Source: Desertibacillus haloalkaliphilus
Lineage (GTDB): Bacteria > Bacillota > Bacilli > Bacillales > KJ1-10-99
Length of the DNA stretch: 64,000 nucleotides
Direction of reading: 5' to 3'
Assembly: GCF_019039105.1 (NCBI RefSeq)
Contig: NZ_JAHPIV010000008.1
Span: 1-64,000, forward strand
A model generated the notes under the pieces. It worked only from the letters and a program-made list of their open reading frames with translations, ran no database searches and was not told where the DNA came from. The translations under genes and the position numbers were made by a program. Of the stretch, positions 18,390 to 29,765 are shown piece after piece. Each line of letters opens with the position of its first letter. The stretch's first letter is position 1.

Positions 18390-18860
18390 TTAAAAAACAA
18401 CAGCAAGCCTAGCACTTGCTACTTTTTCATACGGTAATTCAATCTCATTCGTACGAGTTTTGACACGTACAGCAACCGTTAGCGTTTCACCGTCAAAGTG
18501 AACGAGCTTGCCTTCGAATGCTTTTTCTCCGTGAATCGGTTCATATGTTGTAATATAAACATTTTTACCGATCGCTCGTTGAACATCTTTTTCCTTTTTC
18601 AGCGGCCGCTCAGCACCTGGTGATGACACTTCTAAAAAGTAGGCTTGCTGAATCGGGTCGAGTTCATCTAACTTTTCACTTAGCTTTTCACTAACAGTGC
18701 CACAATCTTCAATATCTACTCCATCTTCATCATCAATGAAAACTCGCAGGTACCAATTCTTGCCTTCTTTTTTAAATTCGATATCAACGAGCTCTAGCTT
18801 TAACTCCTCTAAGATCGGTGTAACTAATTCTTCTGTCATGTCAGTAACTTTTTTGCTCAT
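18390..18860 (-). CDS. rimP: Ribosome maturation factor RimP
   Basis: 30S assembly factor, first gene of the nusA-infB operon. The 156-residue product has the alpha/beta N-terminal domain with [21 protein letters not shown] near 20-50, [14 protein letters not shown] near 57, and [15 protein letters not shown] near 87; a C-terminal SH3-like barrel ends the protein. The start ATG at 18860 follows AAGGAGGATG; the longer in-frame ORF to 18956 has no ribosome site. A leader of roughly 100-230 bases, depending on which promoter is used, precedes it. Confidence 0.95.
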   Translation of the reverse strand: MSKKVTDMTEELVTPILEELKLELVDIEFKKEGKNWYLRVFIDDEDGVDIEDCGTVSEKLSEKLDELDPIQQAYFLEVSSPGAERPLKKEKDVQRAIGKNVYITTYEPIHGEKAFEGKLVHFDGETLTVAVRVKTRTNEIELPYEKVASARLAVVF

Positions 18861-18964
18861 TAACATCCTCCTTCTTTCAGTAATTTTTCTATACACGAAT
18901 ACGAGTCTAATGTTTTGAGGAACTTTATGTCGTATGTACGCATCCTCATGATCCAATGAAGTGT

Positions 18965-18992
18965 GATATAGCTATTTTTTTGGTAATGTAAA
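18965..18992 (-). promoter_or_regulatory. Candidate sigma-A promoter of rimP-nusA operon, proximal
   Basis: Minus strand TTTACA, 16-base spacer, TATATC. Its -35 overlaps the T-run of the terminator at 18990-19013, so transcription could restart directly after polC termination. About 105 bases before rimP. Confidence 0.5.
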
Positions 18993-19013
18993 AAACATCA
19001 CGGTCTCGTGATG
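18990..19013 (-). terminator. Rho-independent terminator between polC and rimP
   Basis: Perfect seven-base stem CATCACG / CGTGATG with loop AGAC, followed by TTTTTT on the minus strand. It either ends polC read-through or, if the distal promoter at 19101-19129 is used, acts as an attenuator in the rimP leader. Confidence 0.85.
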
Positions 19014-19037
19014 GACACCTTTTATTCCTTTTGTATG

Positions 19038-19068
19038 AAAACGAAAGAGTGGGTTTCCCCACTCTTTT
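19038..19068. terminator. Strong hairpin, possible bidirectional terminator
   Basis: GAGTGGG / CCCACTC stem with AAA-rich loop and flanking A and T stretches. On the minus strand the tail is TTTCGTTTTC, a moderate T-run; on the plus strand it is TTTTTT. First of two hairpins between polC and rimP. Confidence 0.6.
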
Positions 19069-19100
19069 TTGGAATCGCTATACTAAGTATTGCCATAAAA

Positions 19101-19129
19101 ACAATATCATAATCTCCTTTTGATTGCAA
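19101..19129 (-). promoter_or_regulatory. Candidate sigma-A promoter, distal, polC-rimP gap
   Basis: Minus strand TTGCAA, 17-base spacer ending TGA, then TATTGT: an extended -10 form. If active, the transcript would pass both hairpins at 19068-18990 before rimP. Confidence 0.5.
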
Positions 19130-19169
19130 GATACCTAACCTTTACCTAGGTTAACATTTCCTAGAAAAA

Positions 19170-19247
19170 CGTGTTTGAAAAGTGTTTACGATGGCTCCAC
19201 TCGCTGCGCGCCTGTAGGAGAAAAACACCCTTTTTAAACAGACTCTA
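19170..19247. repeat. Imperfect inverted repeat abutting the polC stop
   Basis: On the minus strand the element begins TAGAGTCTGTTTAAAAAGGGTGTTT, in which TAG is the polC stop codon, and its other arm reads AAACACTTTTCAAACACG. Between them lies gtggagcc-containing GC-rich DNA. The first 18 bases are nearly identical to the arms of the repeat at 37462-37510 (TAGAGTCTGTTCAAAAAG). No ORF; likely a miniature or remnant mobile element. Confidence 0.6.
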
Positions 19248-22200
19248 GAAAAGCGAGAGTTGATTTGAATCAGGAAGCCCTTCTAAACAGCCGTGGTCAT
19301 CTAAATGTTCTAACACGGTTTTTGTAATTTTACTTCGTTGTTGTAGATCTTCTTTTGATAAAAACTCTTGCTCTCCTCTTGCTTTGACAATATTGATGGC
19401 TGCATTTGTCCCTACACCCGTTAAAGCATTAAATGGCGGGATTAATGTGTCTCCATCAACAATAAATTCTGTCGCATGAGAACGGTATAGATCAACCTTT
19501 TGGAACGACAAATTACGTTCACACATTTCAAGTGCGAGTTCAAGTACCGTTAATAAACTTTTTTCCTTCGGTGAGGCGTCCAACCCTTTTCCATTGATCT
19601 CTTCAACCTTCTTTCGGATCGCCTTCGAGCCACGCGCCATGACATCAAGATCAAAATCATCTGCCCTTACAGTAAAGTATGCAGCGTAGAAAAGGATTGG
19701 ATAATGAACTTTAAAATAAGCAATACGTACGGCCATTAAAACATAGGCAGCCGCATGGGCTTTTGGGAACATATATTTAATTTTCAAGCACGATCCAATG
19801 TACCAATCAGGTACATCATGCTTTTTCATTTCCTCGATCCACTCTTCTTGTAGGCCTTTTCCTTTACGGACAAACTCCATAATTTTAAAGGCTAACGAGG
19901 AGTCAAGTCCTTTATAGATTAAATAAACCATAATATCATCACGACAACCAATCACATCTTTTAATTCACATGTCCCACTATAGATCAATTCATTAGCATT
20001 GCCTAACCATACATCCGATCCATGTGATAAACCTGAAATCTGTACAAGTTCTGAAAACGTACTTGGTTTAGTTTCCTCAAGCATTTGACGAACAAAACGT
20101 GTACCAAATTCAGGGATCCCGTAGGTACCTGTCTTACACATGATTTGTTCTTCAGTTACACCAAGGGATTCTGTTCCACCAAATATTTTCATCACTTCTG
20201 GGTCATCTGTTGGTATTGATTTTGGTTCAATCCCACTTAAATCTTGGAGCATACGAATAACCGTTGGGTCATCGTGCCCAAGTATATCTAATTTTAATAA
20301 GTTGTCATGGATGGAGTGGAAGTCAAAGTGGGTCGTCTTCCATTCGGCTGTCTTATCATCGGCAGGAAATTGTATCGGGCTAAAATCATAGATATCCATA
20401 TAATCAGGAACAACGATAATACCCCCGGGGTGCTGCCCCGTTGTTCGCTTTACACCCGTACATCCCGCAACAAGACGGTCAATTTCCGCCCCACGCATGT
20501 GAATGTCGTGATCACTTTGATACCCTTTGACAAATCCATAAGCGGTTTTATCAGCGACCGTTCCGATCGTTCCTGCACGGTATACATAATCTTCACCGAA
20601 CAACTCTTTTGTGTAATTGTGTGCACGTGGTTGATAGTCACCAGAAAAGTTTAAATCAATGTCGGGTACCTTATCACCTTTAAATCCTAGGAACGTTTCA
20701 AACGGTATATCTTGTCCATCTTTGACATATTCACTACCACACTCTGGGCAATCTTTGTCAGGTAGATCAAACCCCGAACCAACAGAACCATCATTAAAGA
20801 AGTGAGAATGGTGGCAATTTGGACAAACATAGTGAGGGGGTAGTGGGTTGACTTCTGTAATCTCGGTCATCGTTGCCACAAATGATGAACCTACCGATCC
20901 ACGTGAACCAACTAAATAACCATCTTCTAATGACTTTTTAACAAGTTTTTGTGAGATCAAGTAGATAACCGCAAACCCATGACCAATGATACTTTTCAAC
21001 TCTTTTTCTAACCTTGCTTCAACGATCTCCGGTAACTCCTCACCATAAATCGAACGTGCCCGATCAAAACTCATGTTACGAATTTCCTCATCGGCTCCTT
21101 CGATCTTTGGTGTGTATAAATCATCCGGAACAGGTTGAATGTCTTCAACTTGTTCGGCGATCGCTTGTGTATTTGTCACGACAACTTCTTTTGCTTTTTC
21201 CTCACCTAAAAACGACAAGCATTCGAGCATTTCATCGGTTGATCGCAAGTGGACCTGTGGCAGCGTCTGTTTATTTAACGGGTTTGCGCCACCTTGAGAA
21301 GCGATTAAAATTTTACGATAAATATGATCATTAGGATCTACATAATGAACATTTCCAGTCGCTACGACCAGTTTATTTAACTTTTCACCAAGACGAACGA
21401 TATTCATCGTAATTTCTTGCAATGCTTGTTCATCACGTACGAGCTCTTTCTCAATTAAATGGTAATAATTTTCTAGCGGCTGAATTTCTAAATAGTCGTA
21501 GAACTTAGCAATTTCCTCCACTTCATCAGGCGATTTTTGCATCATCCCTTCAAACACTTCACCTTTGTCACAACCTGAACCGACAATAATCCCTTCGCGG
21601 TAAAGCTGTAACTGTGAGCGCGGAATTCTCGGGGTTCGATAAAAATAATGAATGTGTGATAACGAAATCAACTGATAGAGATTTTTTAACCCTTGTTGAT
21701 TTTGAGCTAGTAAAATGCAATGCGATGGCCGCAAGCGGTGAAAATCACCTTGTCCCATATTATTGTTCAGCTCATCGTGGTAGCGAATCTCTTTTTCTTG
21801 TAAGTCCTTTACCATTTTCCATAAGAGGTACCCCGTAGCTTCAGCATCATAAATCGCACGGTGATGACTCACGAGCTCAATATCAAATTTCTTACAAAGT
21901 GTATTTAAACGGTGGTTTTTAAATTGAGGATATAAAAATCGTCCAAGCTCTAATGTATCAATGACCGGATTAGGAGCATCACCTAAACCAATCTTACGGT
22001 AGCCAACATTTAAAAACCCCATATCAAAGCTAGCATTATGGGCAACTAACACCGCATCCCCGACAAAGGCATGAAAATCACGAAGAACCTCATCAATTTC
22101 TGGTTGTCCCTCGAGCATATCATCGGTAATCCCTGTTAATTCGATAATTGTCTCGGTTAGCGGCTCATGCGGATCAGCAAATGCCTCGAAACGGTCAATA

Positions 22201-23543
22201 ATTTCACCATCTTTGACTTTGACAGCAGCCAGTTCAATGATTTTATTATAAACCGCAGATAGCCCTGTTGTTTCAACGTCAAAAACGACATAGGTATCTT
22301 CAAATAGCAATCGGTGCTGTTCATTATAAGCAATTGGAACACCATCATCGACCAGGTTAGCTTCCACACCATATAATATTTTTACACCATGCTTTTGTCC
22401 CGAAGCATATGCTTCCGGAAACGACTGCACGTTTCCATGATCAGTAATAGCTACAGCTGGGTGTCCAAACTTGGCCGCTTGCTCAACTAAACGCCCTGCA
22501 CTTGTCACACCATCCATTTGACTCATCGCAGTATGCATATGAAGTTCAACACGCTTTTCGCCTTCAAAAGCTTGATCTTCTCGTTCAATCGGCTTTACTT
22601 CATTAATATCATTTGCAATCATCACTAAATCGCGAACAAACGTATCATTTTGGATGCCGCCACGAACTTTTAACCACATCCCCTTTTTCACCGATTCAAG
22701 CATGGGAACATCTTCTTTGTCACGCGAAAAGATCTTCACGAGAATCGAGTCGGTATAATCGGTAATTTTAAATGTTAACAACGTTCTTCCACTTCTAAGC
22801 TCTCTCGTCTCCGCATCAAACACATATCCTTGAGCTGTAATGCGGCGTTCTTCATCAACGATCGTTTCAAGAGGCACAGGGTCATCTTTAATTGGATAAC
22901 CGATCACGAGCGACTCTTGTCCGTTTTTACTGTCTGCTTTCTTCGCAGCCTTTTGCTTTTCCATCATCGCTTCAATCATTTTTGAATGGTCTTCTTGTTT
23001 CTTTTGTTCAACAAAACGCTCATAATCTTGCTGAGACTCTTTCACCTCGGCTTCAAGTTGAAAGACTGGTAGGCCTAGGCTCGTAAGTGTCTTATGAAGC
23101 GGTTCAGTTAGCTTACGCTTTAAGGCAATCGCTTCAGTGTCACTTCGCACTTGAATCGTTAATTGCTGCCCATTTACAGTTGGTTGCTGTCCTTCGAGTA
23201 ATGAACGTAGGGCTGGAGATACCCCTTCTAATTGCGAGACGATATGATGCCAATACTCACTGAATGTCTCTTTCGTTATATTTTGCTGTTCATAGGTGAT
23301 TGAAAATGTTACCGCTGCAACATGAGCAAGTCCTTGCGTCAATCGATTGGATAGGAGCTCAAAAACGGCAAAAGGCATCATGTTTTTAAGTGCAAAATCA
23401 AAATGCCAACGCTTCTTTTCTTTATAAATCGTTAATTTATTAATTTTCCCACCTTGAAAATGCTCGTTAACGATATCTTCTGGGATTTGAATTTGTTGGA
23501 GGAGTAATTGGAATCGTTCTCTTCTAATTTGCTCTTCACTCAT
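19245..23543 (-). CDS. polC: DNA polymerase III alpha subunit, PolC type
   Basis: Replicative DNA polymerase of low-GC Gram-positives. The 1432 residues show the PolC arrangement: N-terminal region, OB fold near 240-320, PHP domain starting [11 protein letters not shown] near 334, a proofreading exonuclease inserted in PHP (VFDVETTG near 420), then a zinc-binding segment CPNC...CPEC near 905-940 and the palm with PDIDLNF near 965. The exonuclease acidic motifs appear intact. Start ATG follows a GGGGGG site. The stop is the TAG of a repeat element; the SLF ending agrees with B. subtilis, so no truncation is evident. Confidence 0.98.
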   Translation of the reverse strand: MSEEQIRRERFQLLLQQIQIPEDIVNEHFQGGKINKLTIYKEKKRWHFDFALKNMMPFAVFELLSNRLTQGLAHVAAVTFSITYEQQNITKETFSEYWHHIVSQLEGVSPALRSLLEGQQPTVNGQQLTIQVRSDTEAIALKRKLTEPLHKTLTSLGLPVFQLEAEVKESQQDYERFVEQKKQEDHSKMIEAMMEKQKAAKKADSKNGQESLVIGYPIKDDPVPLETIVDEERRITAQGYVFDAETRELRSGRTLLTFKITDYTDSILVKIFSRDKEDVPMLESVKKGMWLKVRGGIQNDTFVRDLVMIANDINEVKPIEREDQAFEGEKRVELHMHTAMSQMDGVTSAGRLVEQAAKFGHPAVAITDHGNVQSFPEAYASGQKHGVKILYGVEANLVDDGVPIAYNEQHRLLFEDTYVVFDVETTGLSAVYNKIIELAAVKVKDGEIIDRFEAFADPHEPLTETIIELTGITDDMLEGQPEIDEVLRDFHAFVGDAVLVAHNASFDMGFLNVGYRKIGLGDAPNPVIDTLELGRFLYPQFKNHRLNTLCKKFDIELVSHHRAIYDAEATGYLLWKMVKDLQEKEIRYHDELNNNMGQGDFHRLRPSHCILLAQNQQGLKNLYQLISLSHIHYFYRTPRIPRSQLQLYREGIIVGSGCDKGEVFEGMMQKSPDEVEEIAKFYDYLEIQPLENYYHLIEKELVRDEQALQEITMNIVRLGEKLNKLVVATGNVHYVDPNDHIYRKILIASQGGANPLNKQTLPQVHLRSTDEMLECLSFLGEEKAKEVVVTNTQAIAEQVEDIQPVPDDLYTPKIEGADEEIRNMSFDRARSIYGEELPEIVEARLEKELKSIIGHGFAVIYLISQKLVKKSLEDGYLVGSRGSVGSSFVATMTEITEVNPLPPHYVCPNCHHSHFFNDGSVGSGFDLPDKDCPECGSEYVKDGQDIPFETFLGFKGDKVPDIDLNFSGDYQPRAHNYTKELFGEDYVYRAGTIGTVADKTAYGFVKGYQSDHDIHMRGAEIDRLVAGCTGVKRTTGQHPGGIIVVPDYMDIYDFSPIQFPADDKTAEWKTTHFDFHSIHDNLLKLDILGHDDPTVIRMLQDLSGIEPKSIPTDDPEVMKIFGGTESLGVTEEQIMCKTGTYGIPEFGTRFVRQMLEETKPSTFSELVQISGLSHGSDVWLGNANELIYSGTCELKDVIGCRDDIMVYLIYKGLDSSLAFKIMEFVRKGKGLQEEWIEEMKKHDVPDWYIGSCLKIKYMFPKAHAAAYVLMAVRIAYFKVHYPILFYAAYFTVRADDFDLDVMARGSKAIRKKVEEINGKGLDASPKEKSLLTVLELALEMCERNLSFQKVDLYRSHATEFIVDGDTLIPPFNALTGVGTNAAINIVKARGEQEFLSKEDLQQRSKITKTVLEHLDDHGCLEGLPDSNQLSLF

Positions 23544-23572
23544 GATTTAAGACCCCCCTTTTTCTTTTTCGG

Positions 23573-23617
23573 TGAAAACAAAGGGAATGGTACCCCCAAC
23601 CGTTCGGAGTACCATTC
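23573..23617 (-). terminator. Hairpin terminator between proS and polC
   Basis: Minus-strand stem GAATGGTAC / GTACCATTC with inner CC/GG pairing, followed by CCCTTTGTTTTC. The T-run is imperfect, so partial read-through into polC is likely. Confidence 0.7.
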
Positions 23618-23635
23618 GCTTTATGTTTCGATCAA

Positions 23636-25345
23636 TTAAACTAATGTTAAAAACTGCTCTTCTAAAAAGGCCTTCAGGTTTGACACTTCAACCTCAAACA
23701 TCTCTCCCGATTTACGTAACTTCACTTCAACAATACCTTCTGCTGCCCGTTTTCCGACACCTACACGGATCGGTAACCCTAGTAAGTCAGAGTCTTTGAA
23801 TTTCACGCCAGCTCGTTCAGGGCGATCATCATAAAGCACATCAAAACGATCCTGCCTTAATTGCTCATACAATTGATCTGCTAATTCTTTTTGATCAGCA
23901 TTTTTGCTATTAATGGCAACGAGGTGGATATCAAAAGGTGTCACTTCCTTTGGCCAAACCAACCCATTCTCATCATGGCTTTGTTCGACAATCGCAGCAA
24001 CCGTTCTTGAAACCCCAATGCCATAACAACCCATGATCATCGGTTGAGCTTTTCCATTTTCATCAAGGAACGTCGCACCAAGGGCCTCACTATATTTCGT
24101 GCCAAGCTTGAAGACATGTCCAACCTCAATACCTTTTGCAAATTTGATCGTTCCTTGACCATCAGGAGAAGGATCACCCTCTTTAATAAAACGGACATCA
24201 ACAAACTGCTCGACCTCAAAGTCACGTCCAACATTGACATTCTTAAAATGTTTATCCGTTTCATTTGCGCCACACAGACCATTGACGACACCTTGTACAT
24301 CTTGATCAGCAATCACCTTTACACTTGTTGGTGCTCCGATTGGACCTAAATAACCGATCTCAACGCCCATATGCTCAAGCGCCTGCTCAGGTGTAGCAAC
24401 CTCAACAGTAGCTCCCGGGAACACTTTTTCTAGCTTAAGATCATTCACCTCATGATCCCCACGAACGAGTACCAGAACAGGTTCTTCATCAACCATAAAC
24501 AACACGGCTTTTATGATTTTGGCTGAATCAAGTTCAAGTGAACGCGACAGCTCGTCAATGGTTTTCATATTCGGTGTATCAATCTTCTCTAACGGAGCTT
24601 CGTCTTCATCCCGCGCGTAAGATCCAGCTTTTACAGCCGCTATTTCAATGTTTGCTGCAAAATCAGATGAATCGGAATAGGCAATCGTATCTTCACCAAT
24701 CTCTGATAAGACCATAAATTCATGGGTATCCGTCCCACCGATGGCACCTGAGTCTGCTACAACAGCGCGAAAATCTAAACCACAACGTTTAAAAATATTG
24801 GTATATGCTTGATACATTTGTTCATAACTAGCATCAAGGCCTTCGATTGTTGTGTCAAACGAATAGGCATCCTTCATAATAAATTCTCTTGAACGGAGCA
24901 CACCGAATCGTGGTCTACGTTCATCACGATATTTCGTTTGAATTTGATAGAGGTTAACAGGAAGTTTTTTATATGATTTAATGTCGTCTCTGACCAATGA
25001 AGTGATCACTTCTTCATGTGTCGGCCCTAGTACGAAATCACGTTGATGACGATCCTTTAGACGAATCAATTCTGGACCATAGGCACCAAGACGGCCTGAC
25101 TCCTCCCACAATTCCGCTGGTTGAATCGCAGGCATTAACACTTCTTGCCCTCCTGCAGCATCCATCTCATCACGAATAATTTCTTCTACTTTTTTTAACA
25201 CACGTTTCCCAAAAGGTAAATATGAATAAATACCTGATGCTGTTTGACGAATCATTCCAGCTCTCACCATTAACTGGTGACTTGCAATCTCTGCATCAGC
25301 TGGAACATCTCGTAACGTCGGAATTAAAAAATTACTTTGTCTCAT
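23636..25345 (-). CDS. proS: Prolyl-tRNA synthetase
   Basis: Charges tRNA-Pro; class II aminoacyl-tRNA synthetase of the bacterial type. Class II motifs: motif 2 in [17 protein letters not shown] near 137, motif 3 in [14 protein letters not shown] near 440. The editing insertion domain lies between them at about 225-390, giving 569 residues. The C-terminal anticodon-binding domain is at about 470-569. Start ATG after GAGGGG. No T-box is visible in the 80-base gap from rasP. Confidence 0.97.
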   Translation of the reverse strand: MRQSNFLIPTLRDVPADAEIASHQLMVRAGMIRQTASGIYSYLPFGKRVLKKVEEIIRDEMDAAGGQEVLMPAIQPAELWEESGRLGAYGPELIRLKDRHQRDFVLGPTHEEVITSLVRDDIKSYKKLPVNLYQIQTKYRDERRPRFGVLRSREFIMKDAYSFDTTIEGLDASYEQMYQAYTNIFKRCGLDFRAVVADSGAIGGTDTHEFMVLSEIGEDTIAYSDSSDFAANIEIAAVKAGSYARDEDEAPLEKIDTPNMKTIDELSRSLELDSAKIIKAVLFMVDEEPVLVLVRGDHEVNDLKLEKVFPGATVEVATPEQALEHMGVEIGYLGPIGAPTSVKVIADQDVQGVVNGLCGANETDKHFKNVNVGRDFEVEQFVDVRFIKEGDPSPDGQGTIKFAKGIEVGHVFKLGTKYSEALGATFLDENGKAQPMIMGCYGIGVSRTVAAIVEQSHDENGLVWPKEVTPFDIHLVAINSKNADQKELADQLYEQLRQDRFDVLYDDRPERAGVKFKDSDLLGLPIRVGVGKRAAEGIVEVKLRKSGEMFEVEVSNLKAFLEEQFLTLV

Positions 25346-25428
25346 TTAACGCCCCTCTTTTCTTTCAACAACAACTATTATAATCGTAAATCCTTGTTTT
25401 TTACAGTCCTCTGCTATTTCCTTCGTAC

Positions 25429-26688
25429 TTACAAGAAGAATTTATTGATATCATTCCATGTAACAACAAGCATTAAGAGCATCAGGAGTGCAAAACCAAT
25501 AAAATGAACAACCCCTTCTTTTTGCGGGTCAATTGGCTTTCCTCTAACCGCCTCTAGTCCAATAAACATCAAACGTCCGCCATCAAGCGCTGGTAGAGGA
25601 AGAAGATTAATGATCCCTAGATTCACACTTAACATCGCTGCCCATCTCATAAGGACAAAAATACCCATAGAAGCAGCCTCACCCGTATAGTTATAAATAC
25701 CAACCGGACCTGCTAAGTGATCTAGTGAAAACTGACCAGTAACTAGCATTCCTAACGCTTCAAAGATGAGTGAAGTAATTAAATAGGTTTCAGTAACCCC
25801 ATATTGAATCGAGCCGATAATCGAAAATTCATTCGCAGGTAATACACCGATGAAACCTTCTGTTTCCTCCATTGGATTAAGCCGTTCTTGTGGTGTTACA
25901 TTTACCACTTCAATTTGACCATCGCGAACAATTTCAAAACTAAGTAGTTGATTCGGATGCTGTTGGATAACGGTCGTAAGATCCTCCCATGTTTCTAATG
26001 GCTGACCGTCGATCGAAATGATTCGGTCGTTTTCTTGCAAGCCTGCTTCAGCAGCTGCACCATCAGGAGAAATGTCACCGATCCGAGATTCATCAACTGG
26101 AATCCCTTGAAGTAAGGCATAAACCATCAAAATAAAGAACGCTAGCACAAAGTTCATTAACGGTCCTGCAAAAATAGCGAGTGCCCGTTGTCCGACCGTT
26201 TTTGAACCAAATTGACGATCATAGGGAGCAATCTGCGTTCGTTGTTCATCATAAATCATATCAGCCTTTTCATCGACCTGATAACGTTGCAACCCATCCT
26301 CATCATCGATATAGGCCTCAATAACAAGCTCTTTTTCTAAATCAATTCGTTCAACGGTCACTACCCTCGCATCAGGGTGTTTGGATTTGTTATTGACAAC
26401 AATATCTTTAACTTTGCCTTTTTGATTAAAACGAAGGCCAATCTCATACCCGGGCTTAATTTGAATCATCTCCGGGTCTTCACCAGCCATGCGAACAAAG
26501 CCACCTAACGGTAATAGACGAATCGTATATACCGTCTCATCTCTTTTGAAGGAGAATACTTTTGGCCCAAAGCCAATCGCAAACTCACGACATAGAATCC
26601 CCGCTCGTTTTGCAAAATAGAGATGCCCCCATTCATGGATAAATACGAGCAAACCAAAGATCACAATAATTGATAGTAATGTATTCAC
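25429..26688 (-). CDS. rasP: Site-2 intramembrane metalloprotease RasP/RseP
   Basis: Membrane zinc protease that cuts anti-sigma factors such as RsiW and remnant signal peptides. The zinc motif HEWGH is at residues 18-22 in the first membrane segment; a PDZ domain covers about 185-265; the second active-site motif [13 protein letters not shown] is near 350. About four membrane segments. 419 residues. Start is GTG with AAGGTGGGG upstream. Neighbours dxr and proS follow the usual order. Confidence 0.95.
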   Translation of the reverse strand: MNTLLSIIVIFGLLVFIHEWGHLYFAKRAGILCREFAIGFGPKVFSFKRDETVYTIRLLPLGGFVRMAGEDPEMIQIKPGYEIGLRFNQKGKVKDIVVNNKSKHPDARVVTVERIDLEKELVIEAYIDDEDGLQRYQVDEKADMIYDEQRTQIAPYDRQFGSKTVGQRALAIFAGPLMNFVLAFFILMVYALLQGIPVDESRIGDISPDGAAAEAGLQENDRIISIDGQPLETWEDLTTVIQQHPNQLLSFEIVRDGQIEVVNVTPQERLNPMEETEGFIGVLPANEFSIIGSIQYGVTETYLITSLIFEALGMLVTGQFSLDHLAGPVGIYNYTGEAASMGIFVLMRWAAMLSVNLGIINLLPLPALDGGRLMFIGLEAVRGKPIDPQKEGVVHFIGFALLMLLMLVVTWNDINKFFL

Positions 26689-26705
26689 TGGAAATTACCC
26701 CACCT

Positions 26706-27854
26706 TTATTTAAGTAGTGAGTGCACATAATGACGGGAGTCAACGTCAACTTCTTTAATCACCTCAAGTGACGGACATTGTTCACCATTATGGCGTTCCA
26801 TCGCTTGTTCGATTATCGCTTCGATTTGAAGAAATGGAATTTTACCCTGTAGAAAATAGTCAACCGCTACTTCATTAGCCGCATTTAGGACCGTCGGCAT
26901 CGTTCCACCAACTTTCCCAGCATCATAAGCGAATTGCAAACAACGATAGCGGTTAAAGTCAGGCTGTTCAAAATGAAGCGTTCCTGCTTCCCATAAGTTT
27001 AACCTGTCGGTCCCCTCTAATTCAAGTCGGTTCGGATACGTAAGCGCATATTGAATCGGCACACGCATATCTGGTGTTCCTAGCTGAGCAATCACACCAC
27101 GGTCAACGAATTCAACCATGGAATGGATGATGCTCTCTTTGTGAAGAATAACATCAATTTTCTCATATGACATTTGAAAAAGCCAATGAGCTTCAATAAC
27201 CTCTAATCCTTTGTTCATCATCGTTGCAGAGTCTATTGTTATCTTTGCCCCCATTGACCAATTTGGGTGGTTTAAGGCTTCATTGACGGTAACCCCTTCA
27301 AGTTGTGATCGTGTACGGTCACGGAAGCTCCCACCAGAAGCCGTTAAAATCAAGCGTTCCACTTGATCGTTTTGATCACCTTGTAAACATTGGAAAATTG
27401 CTGAATGCTCGCTATCGACTGGAAGAAGTTGTACACCATACTGCTTGGCTTGTTTCGTTACAATATGGCCTGCAGTAACTAGTGTTTCTTTATTAGCGAT
27501 CGCTACTGTTTTTCTAGCCTCGATCGCGGCTAATGTAGGTGTCAGACCAACACTGCCAATCACTGCATTAACAACGATATCTGATTTGTCAAACGTAGCA
27601 ACCTCAATTAAGCCCGCTTCGCCGTAGACCACTTTAATGTTACTATCTATTTGTAGTTTAAGTGAATCGCTATCGTCCTTCGTTAAAACAGAGACGATCT
27701 TCGGAGAGAACTCCTTAATCTGTTTAATCGCTAAATCTAAATTTCTTCCTACTGACATGGCAACGAGTGAAAACTGTTCGTGGTGTTGTTTTATAACGTC
27801 TAGTGTTTGTGTTCCAATTGACCCAGTTGCCCCTAATAAACTAATCTTCTTCAT
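26706..27854 (-). CDS. dxr: 1-deoxy-D-xylulose 5-phosphate reductoisomerase
   Basis: Second step of the MEP isoprenoid pathway, NADPH-dependent, giving the precursor used by uppS upstream in the same cluster. The NADPH motif [10 protein letters not shown] is at residues 7-16, the acidic metal-binding region is [13 protein letters not shown] near 147, and the flexible loop [22 protein letters not shown] lies near 200. I use ATG 27854 (MKKISLLG) since GAGGGTG precedes it; the GTG at 27863 is an alternative. 382 residues. Confidence 0.96.
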   Translation of the reverse strand: MKKISLLGATGSIGTQTLDVIKQHHEQFSLVAMSVGRNLDLAIKQIKEFSPKIVSVLTKDDSDSLKLQIDSNIKVVYGEAGLIEVATFDKSDIVVNAVIGSVGLTPTLAAIEARKTVAIANKETLVTAGHIVTKQAKQYGVQLLPVDSEHSAIFQCLQGDQNDQVERLILTASGGSFRDRTRSQLEGVTVNEALNHPNWSMGAKITIDSATMMNKGLEVIEAHWLFQMSYEKIDVILHKESIIHSMVEFVDRGVIAQLGTPDMRVPIQYALTYPNRLELEGTDRLNLWEAGTLHFEQPDFNRYRCLQFAYDAGKVGGTMPTVLNAANEVAVDYFLQGKIPFLQIEAIIEQAMERHNGEQCPSLEVIKEVDVDSRHYVHSLLK

Positions 27855-27933
27855 CGATTTCACCCTCTACCATCGTAGTTATAAATTGTCCATTTTATTC
27901 ATGTTATTCTGATTATGTATGTACCGATTTCTC

Positions 27934-28728
27934 TTAGATGAGTTGTAACAAATGAAGAATCGGCATCACAAAAATTAGACTATCAAATCGATCTAGGACA
28001 CCGCCATGACCTGGCAAAACATTACCTGAGTCTTTAACAACATAGTGGCGTTTTAAGGCTGACTCAACGAGATCACCCAACTGACCAAAAATGGATGTAA
28101 TAAGGATCACTAAAAGTAATGTCGTTGCTGAAAATACAGGAATAAACATATGGAATGCAAGACCGACAACAAACGCCAGTGCAACCCCGCCCAGTGAGCC
28201 TTCAATCGTCTTCTTCGGGCTAATATCAGGCCAAAGCTTCCGTTTGCCAAACTTGCGTCCAAAAAAGTATGCACCTGAATCTGTCGCCCAAATCAGAAAC
28301 AGGATCAAAAATAAAAATTCCATCCCATAGTCAGGAACAATTCGACTCATGATTAAATAATGAAAACCATAACCCACATACACTGAAGATAAAATCACAA
28401 AGCCGGCCTCATCAAAAGTGAATGAGTTTTTTGTGACTACTGTCAGCGCAAGCAAAATGAGGATTAAAAACAAAAACAATTCTACCTTTGTAAAACTAGA
28501 GAAAATCGAAAAATGAAGCCACTGACTCGGTAGAAGTAGCAACCACATTAATACAAAGCTTACGAAACCCATTAATGAAAAAGGAGGTATCTTCTTCATT
28601 TTTAATAACTCAGCCATTGCAACCGAAGCAAGTATGGTTATAAATAATGTAAAGACAAGGCCCCCAATGACCACCATCGTTACAAAAAAAGCACCACCAA
28701 TGACTCCAGTAATTATTCGCTGCTTCAT
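27934..28728 (-). CDS. cdsA: Phosphatidate cytidylyltransferase
   Basis: Integral membrane enzyme that makes CDP-diacylglycerol for phospholipids. 264 residues with about six to eight hydrophobic segments. The family signature is intact at the C-terminal end: SALKRHYVVKDSGNVLPGHGG near 222, preceded by SGAYFFGRKFG near 150. AAGGAGG precedes the ATG. It lies 15 bases after uppS, forming uppS-cdsA-dxr-rasP. Confidence 0.96.
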   Translation of the reverse strand: MKQRIITGVIGGAFFVTMVVIGGLVFTLFITILASVAMAELLKMKKIPPFSLMGFVSFVLMWLLLLPSQWLHFSIFSSFTKVELFLFLILILLALTVVTKNSFTFDEAGFVILSSVYVGYGFHYLIMSRIVPDYGMEFLFLILFLIWATDSGAYFFGRKFGKRKLWPDISPKKTIEGSLGGVALAFVVGLAFHMFIPVFSATTLLLVILITSIFGQLGDLVESALKRHYVVKDSGNVLPGHGGVLDRFDSLIFVMPILHLLQLI

Positions 28729-28743
28729 AGATAAACCTCCTTC

Positions 28744-29514
28744 CTATACACCACCATAACGCCGTCCCCGATTTTGATAGACACGAATGGCTTCGATAAA
28801 GTGCTCCTCGCTAAAATCTGGCCACAGGATGTCAGTGAACCAAAATTCACTGTACGCTAACTGCCAAAGCATAAAGTTACTAAGCCGTATTTCCCCACTC
28901 GTTCGGATGAGTAAGTCTGGATCACGTAATTCACTCGTCATTAAATACGAGGAAATTAACTCATCATCGATATCAGCATCTGAGAGAACCCCTGCCTCAA
29001 CGTCCCTTGCTATTCTTTTGACCGCCTCAGAGATCTCGTAGCGACTCCCATAGTTTAAGGCAAAATTAAGGATAAGCCCCGTATTATTTTTCGTACTCTC
29101 TACCGCTTTTGTTACTGCTTTAAGCGTATGGTCCGGTAAATTCTCGGTACTACCCATTAACCGGACTTGAACATTTTCCTCGATTAACTTTGGCAGTTCA
29201 ATACTTAAAAAGCGTTCAGGTAGACGTAATAAAAAATCAACCTCTGTTTTCGGTCGTTTCCAATTTTCTGTGGAGAACGCATATAAAGAAAGCACTTCTA
29301 CCCCGAGTTCATTTGCTTTTCTAACAATTTTATTAATGACTTTCATTCCTTCACGGTGGCCCGCTACCCTAGGTAAACCTTTATTTTTTGCCCACCTACC
29401 GTTACCATCCATAATGATCGCCACATGCTTTGGCACTTTCATTTGTTCAATTGGTGTAGATGGTGAGGCTGGACTCTCTTTAGACGCTTTCCATTTCGAG
29501 AATTTTTCAAGCAT
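28744..29514 (-). CDS. uppS: Undecaprenyl pyrophosphate synthase
   Basis: cis-Prenyltransferase making the C55 lipid carrier for cell wall synthesis. VAIIMDGNGRWAK near residue 31 holds the catalytic aspartate, HREGM near 54, and the C-terminal RTSGEIRLSNFMLWQ and FWFTDILWPDF are typical. I start at ATG 29514 after TTGGAGGG; the upstream GTG adds six residues that overlap the ribosome site. About 256 residues. It begins the lipid cluster after a 250-base gap. Confidence 0.96.
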   Translation of the reverse strand: MLEKFSKWKASKESPASPSTPIEQMKVPKHVAIIMDGNGRWAKNKGLPRVAGHREGMKVINKIVRKANELGVEVLSLYAFSTENWKRPKTEVDFLLRLPERFLSIELPKLIEENVQVRLMGSTENLPDHTLKAVTKAVESTKNNTGLILNFALNYGSRYEISEAVKRIARDVEAGVLSDADIDDELISSYLMTSELRDPDLLIRTSGEIRLSNFMLWQLAYSEFWFTDILWPDFSEEHFIEAIRVYQNRGRRYGGV

Positions 29515-29704
29515 TTCCTTGCCCTCCAACACATATCAGTTCTAATAGAACCTTTCTCATCGTCCCTATGGATCTGACCTACGGCTACTTTTATTGATGA
29601 CACATATGTATTTTCACCGTACTATCAATCACAAAGCATTCATTACTACTGTCCATCATATAGTAGAACATAGGCACGAAACAACCTTTACTGTCCATTC
29701 GTAT

Positions 29705-29733
29705 AAAAAAACCCCCTTTAAAAGTAGAGGGTC
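29705..29733 (-). terminator. frr rho-independent terminator
   Basis: Minus strand ACCCTC / GGGGGT stem (with a G-U pair) and a TTTTTTT tail, about 35 bases after the frr stop. The rest of the 29515-29765 gap is AT-rich and contains two copies of ATGGACAGTA. Confidence 0.75.
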
Positions 29734-29765
29734 TATTTCACTATTCTATTTTACCGTGATTTAAG

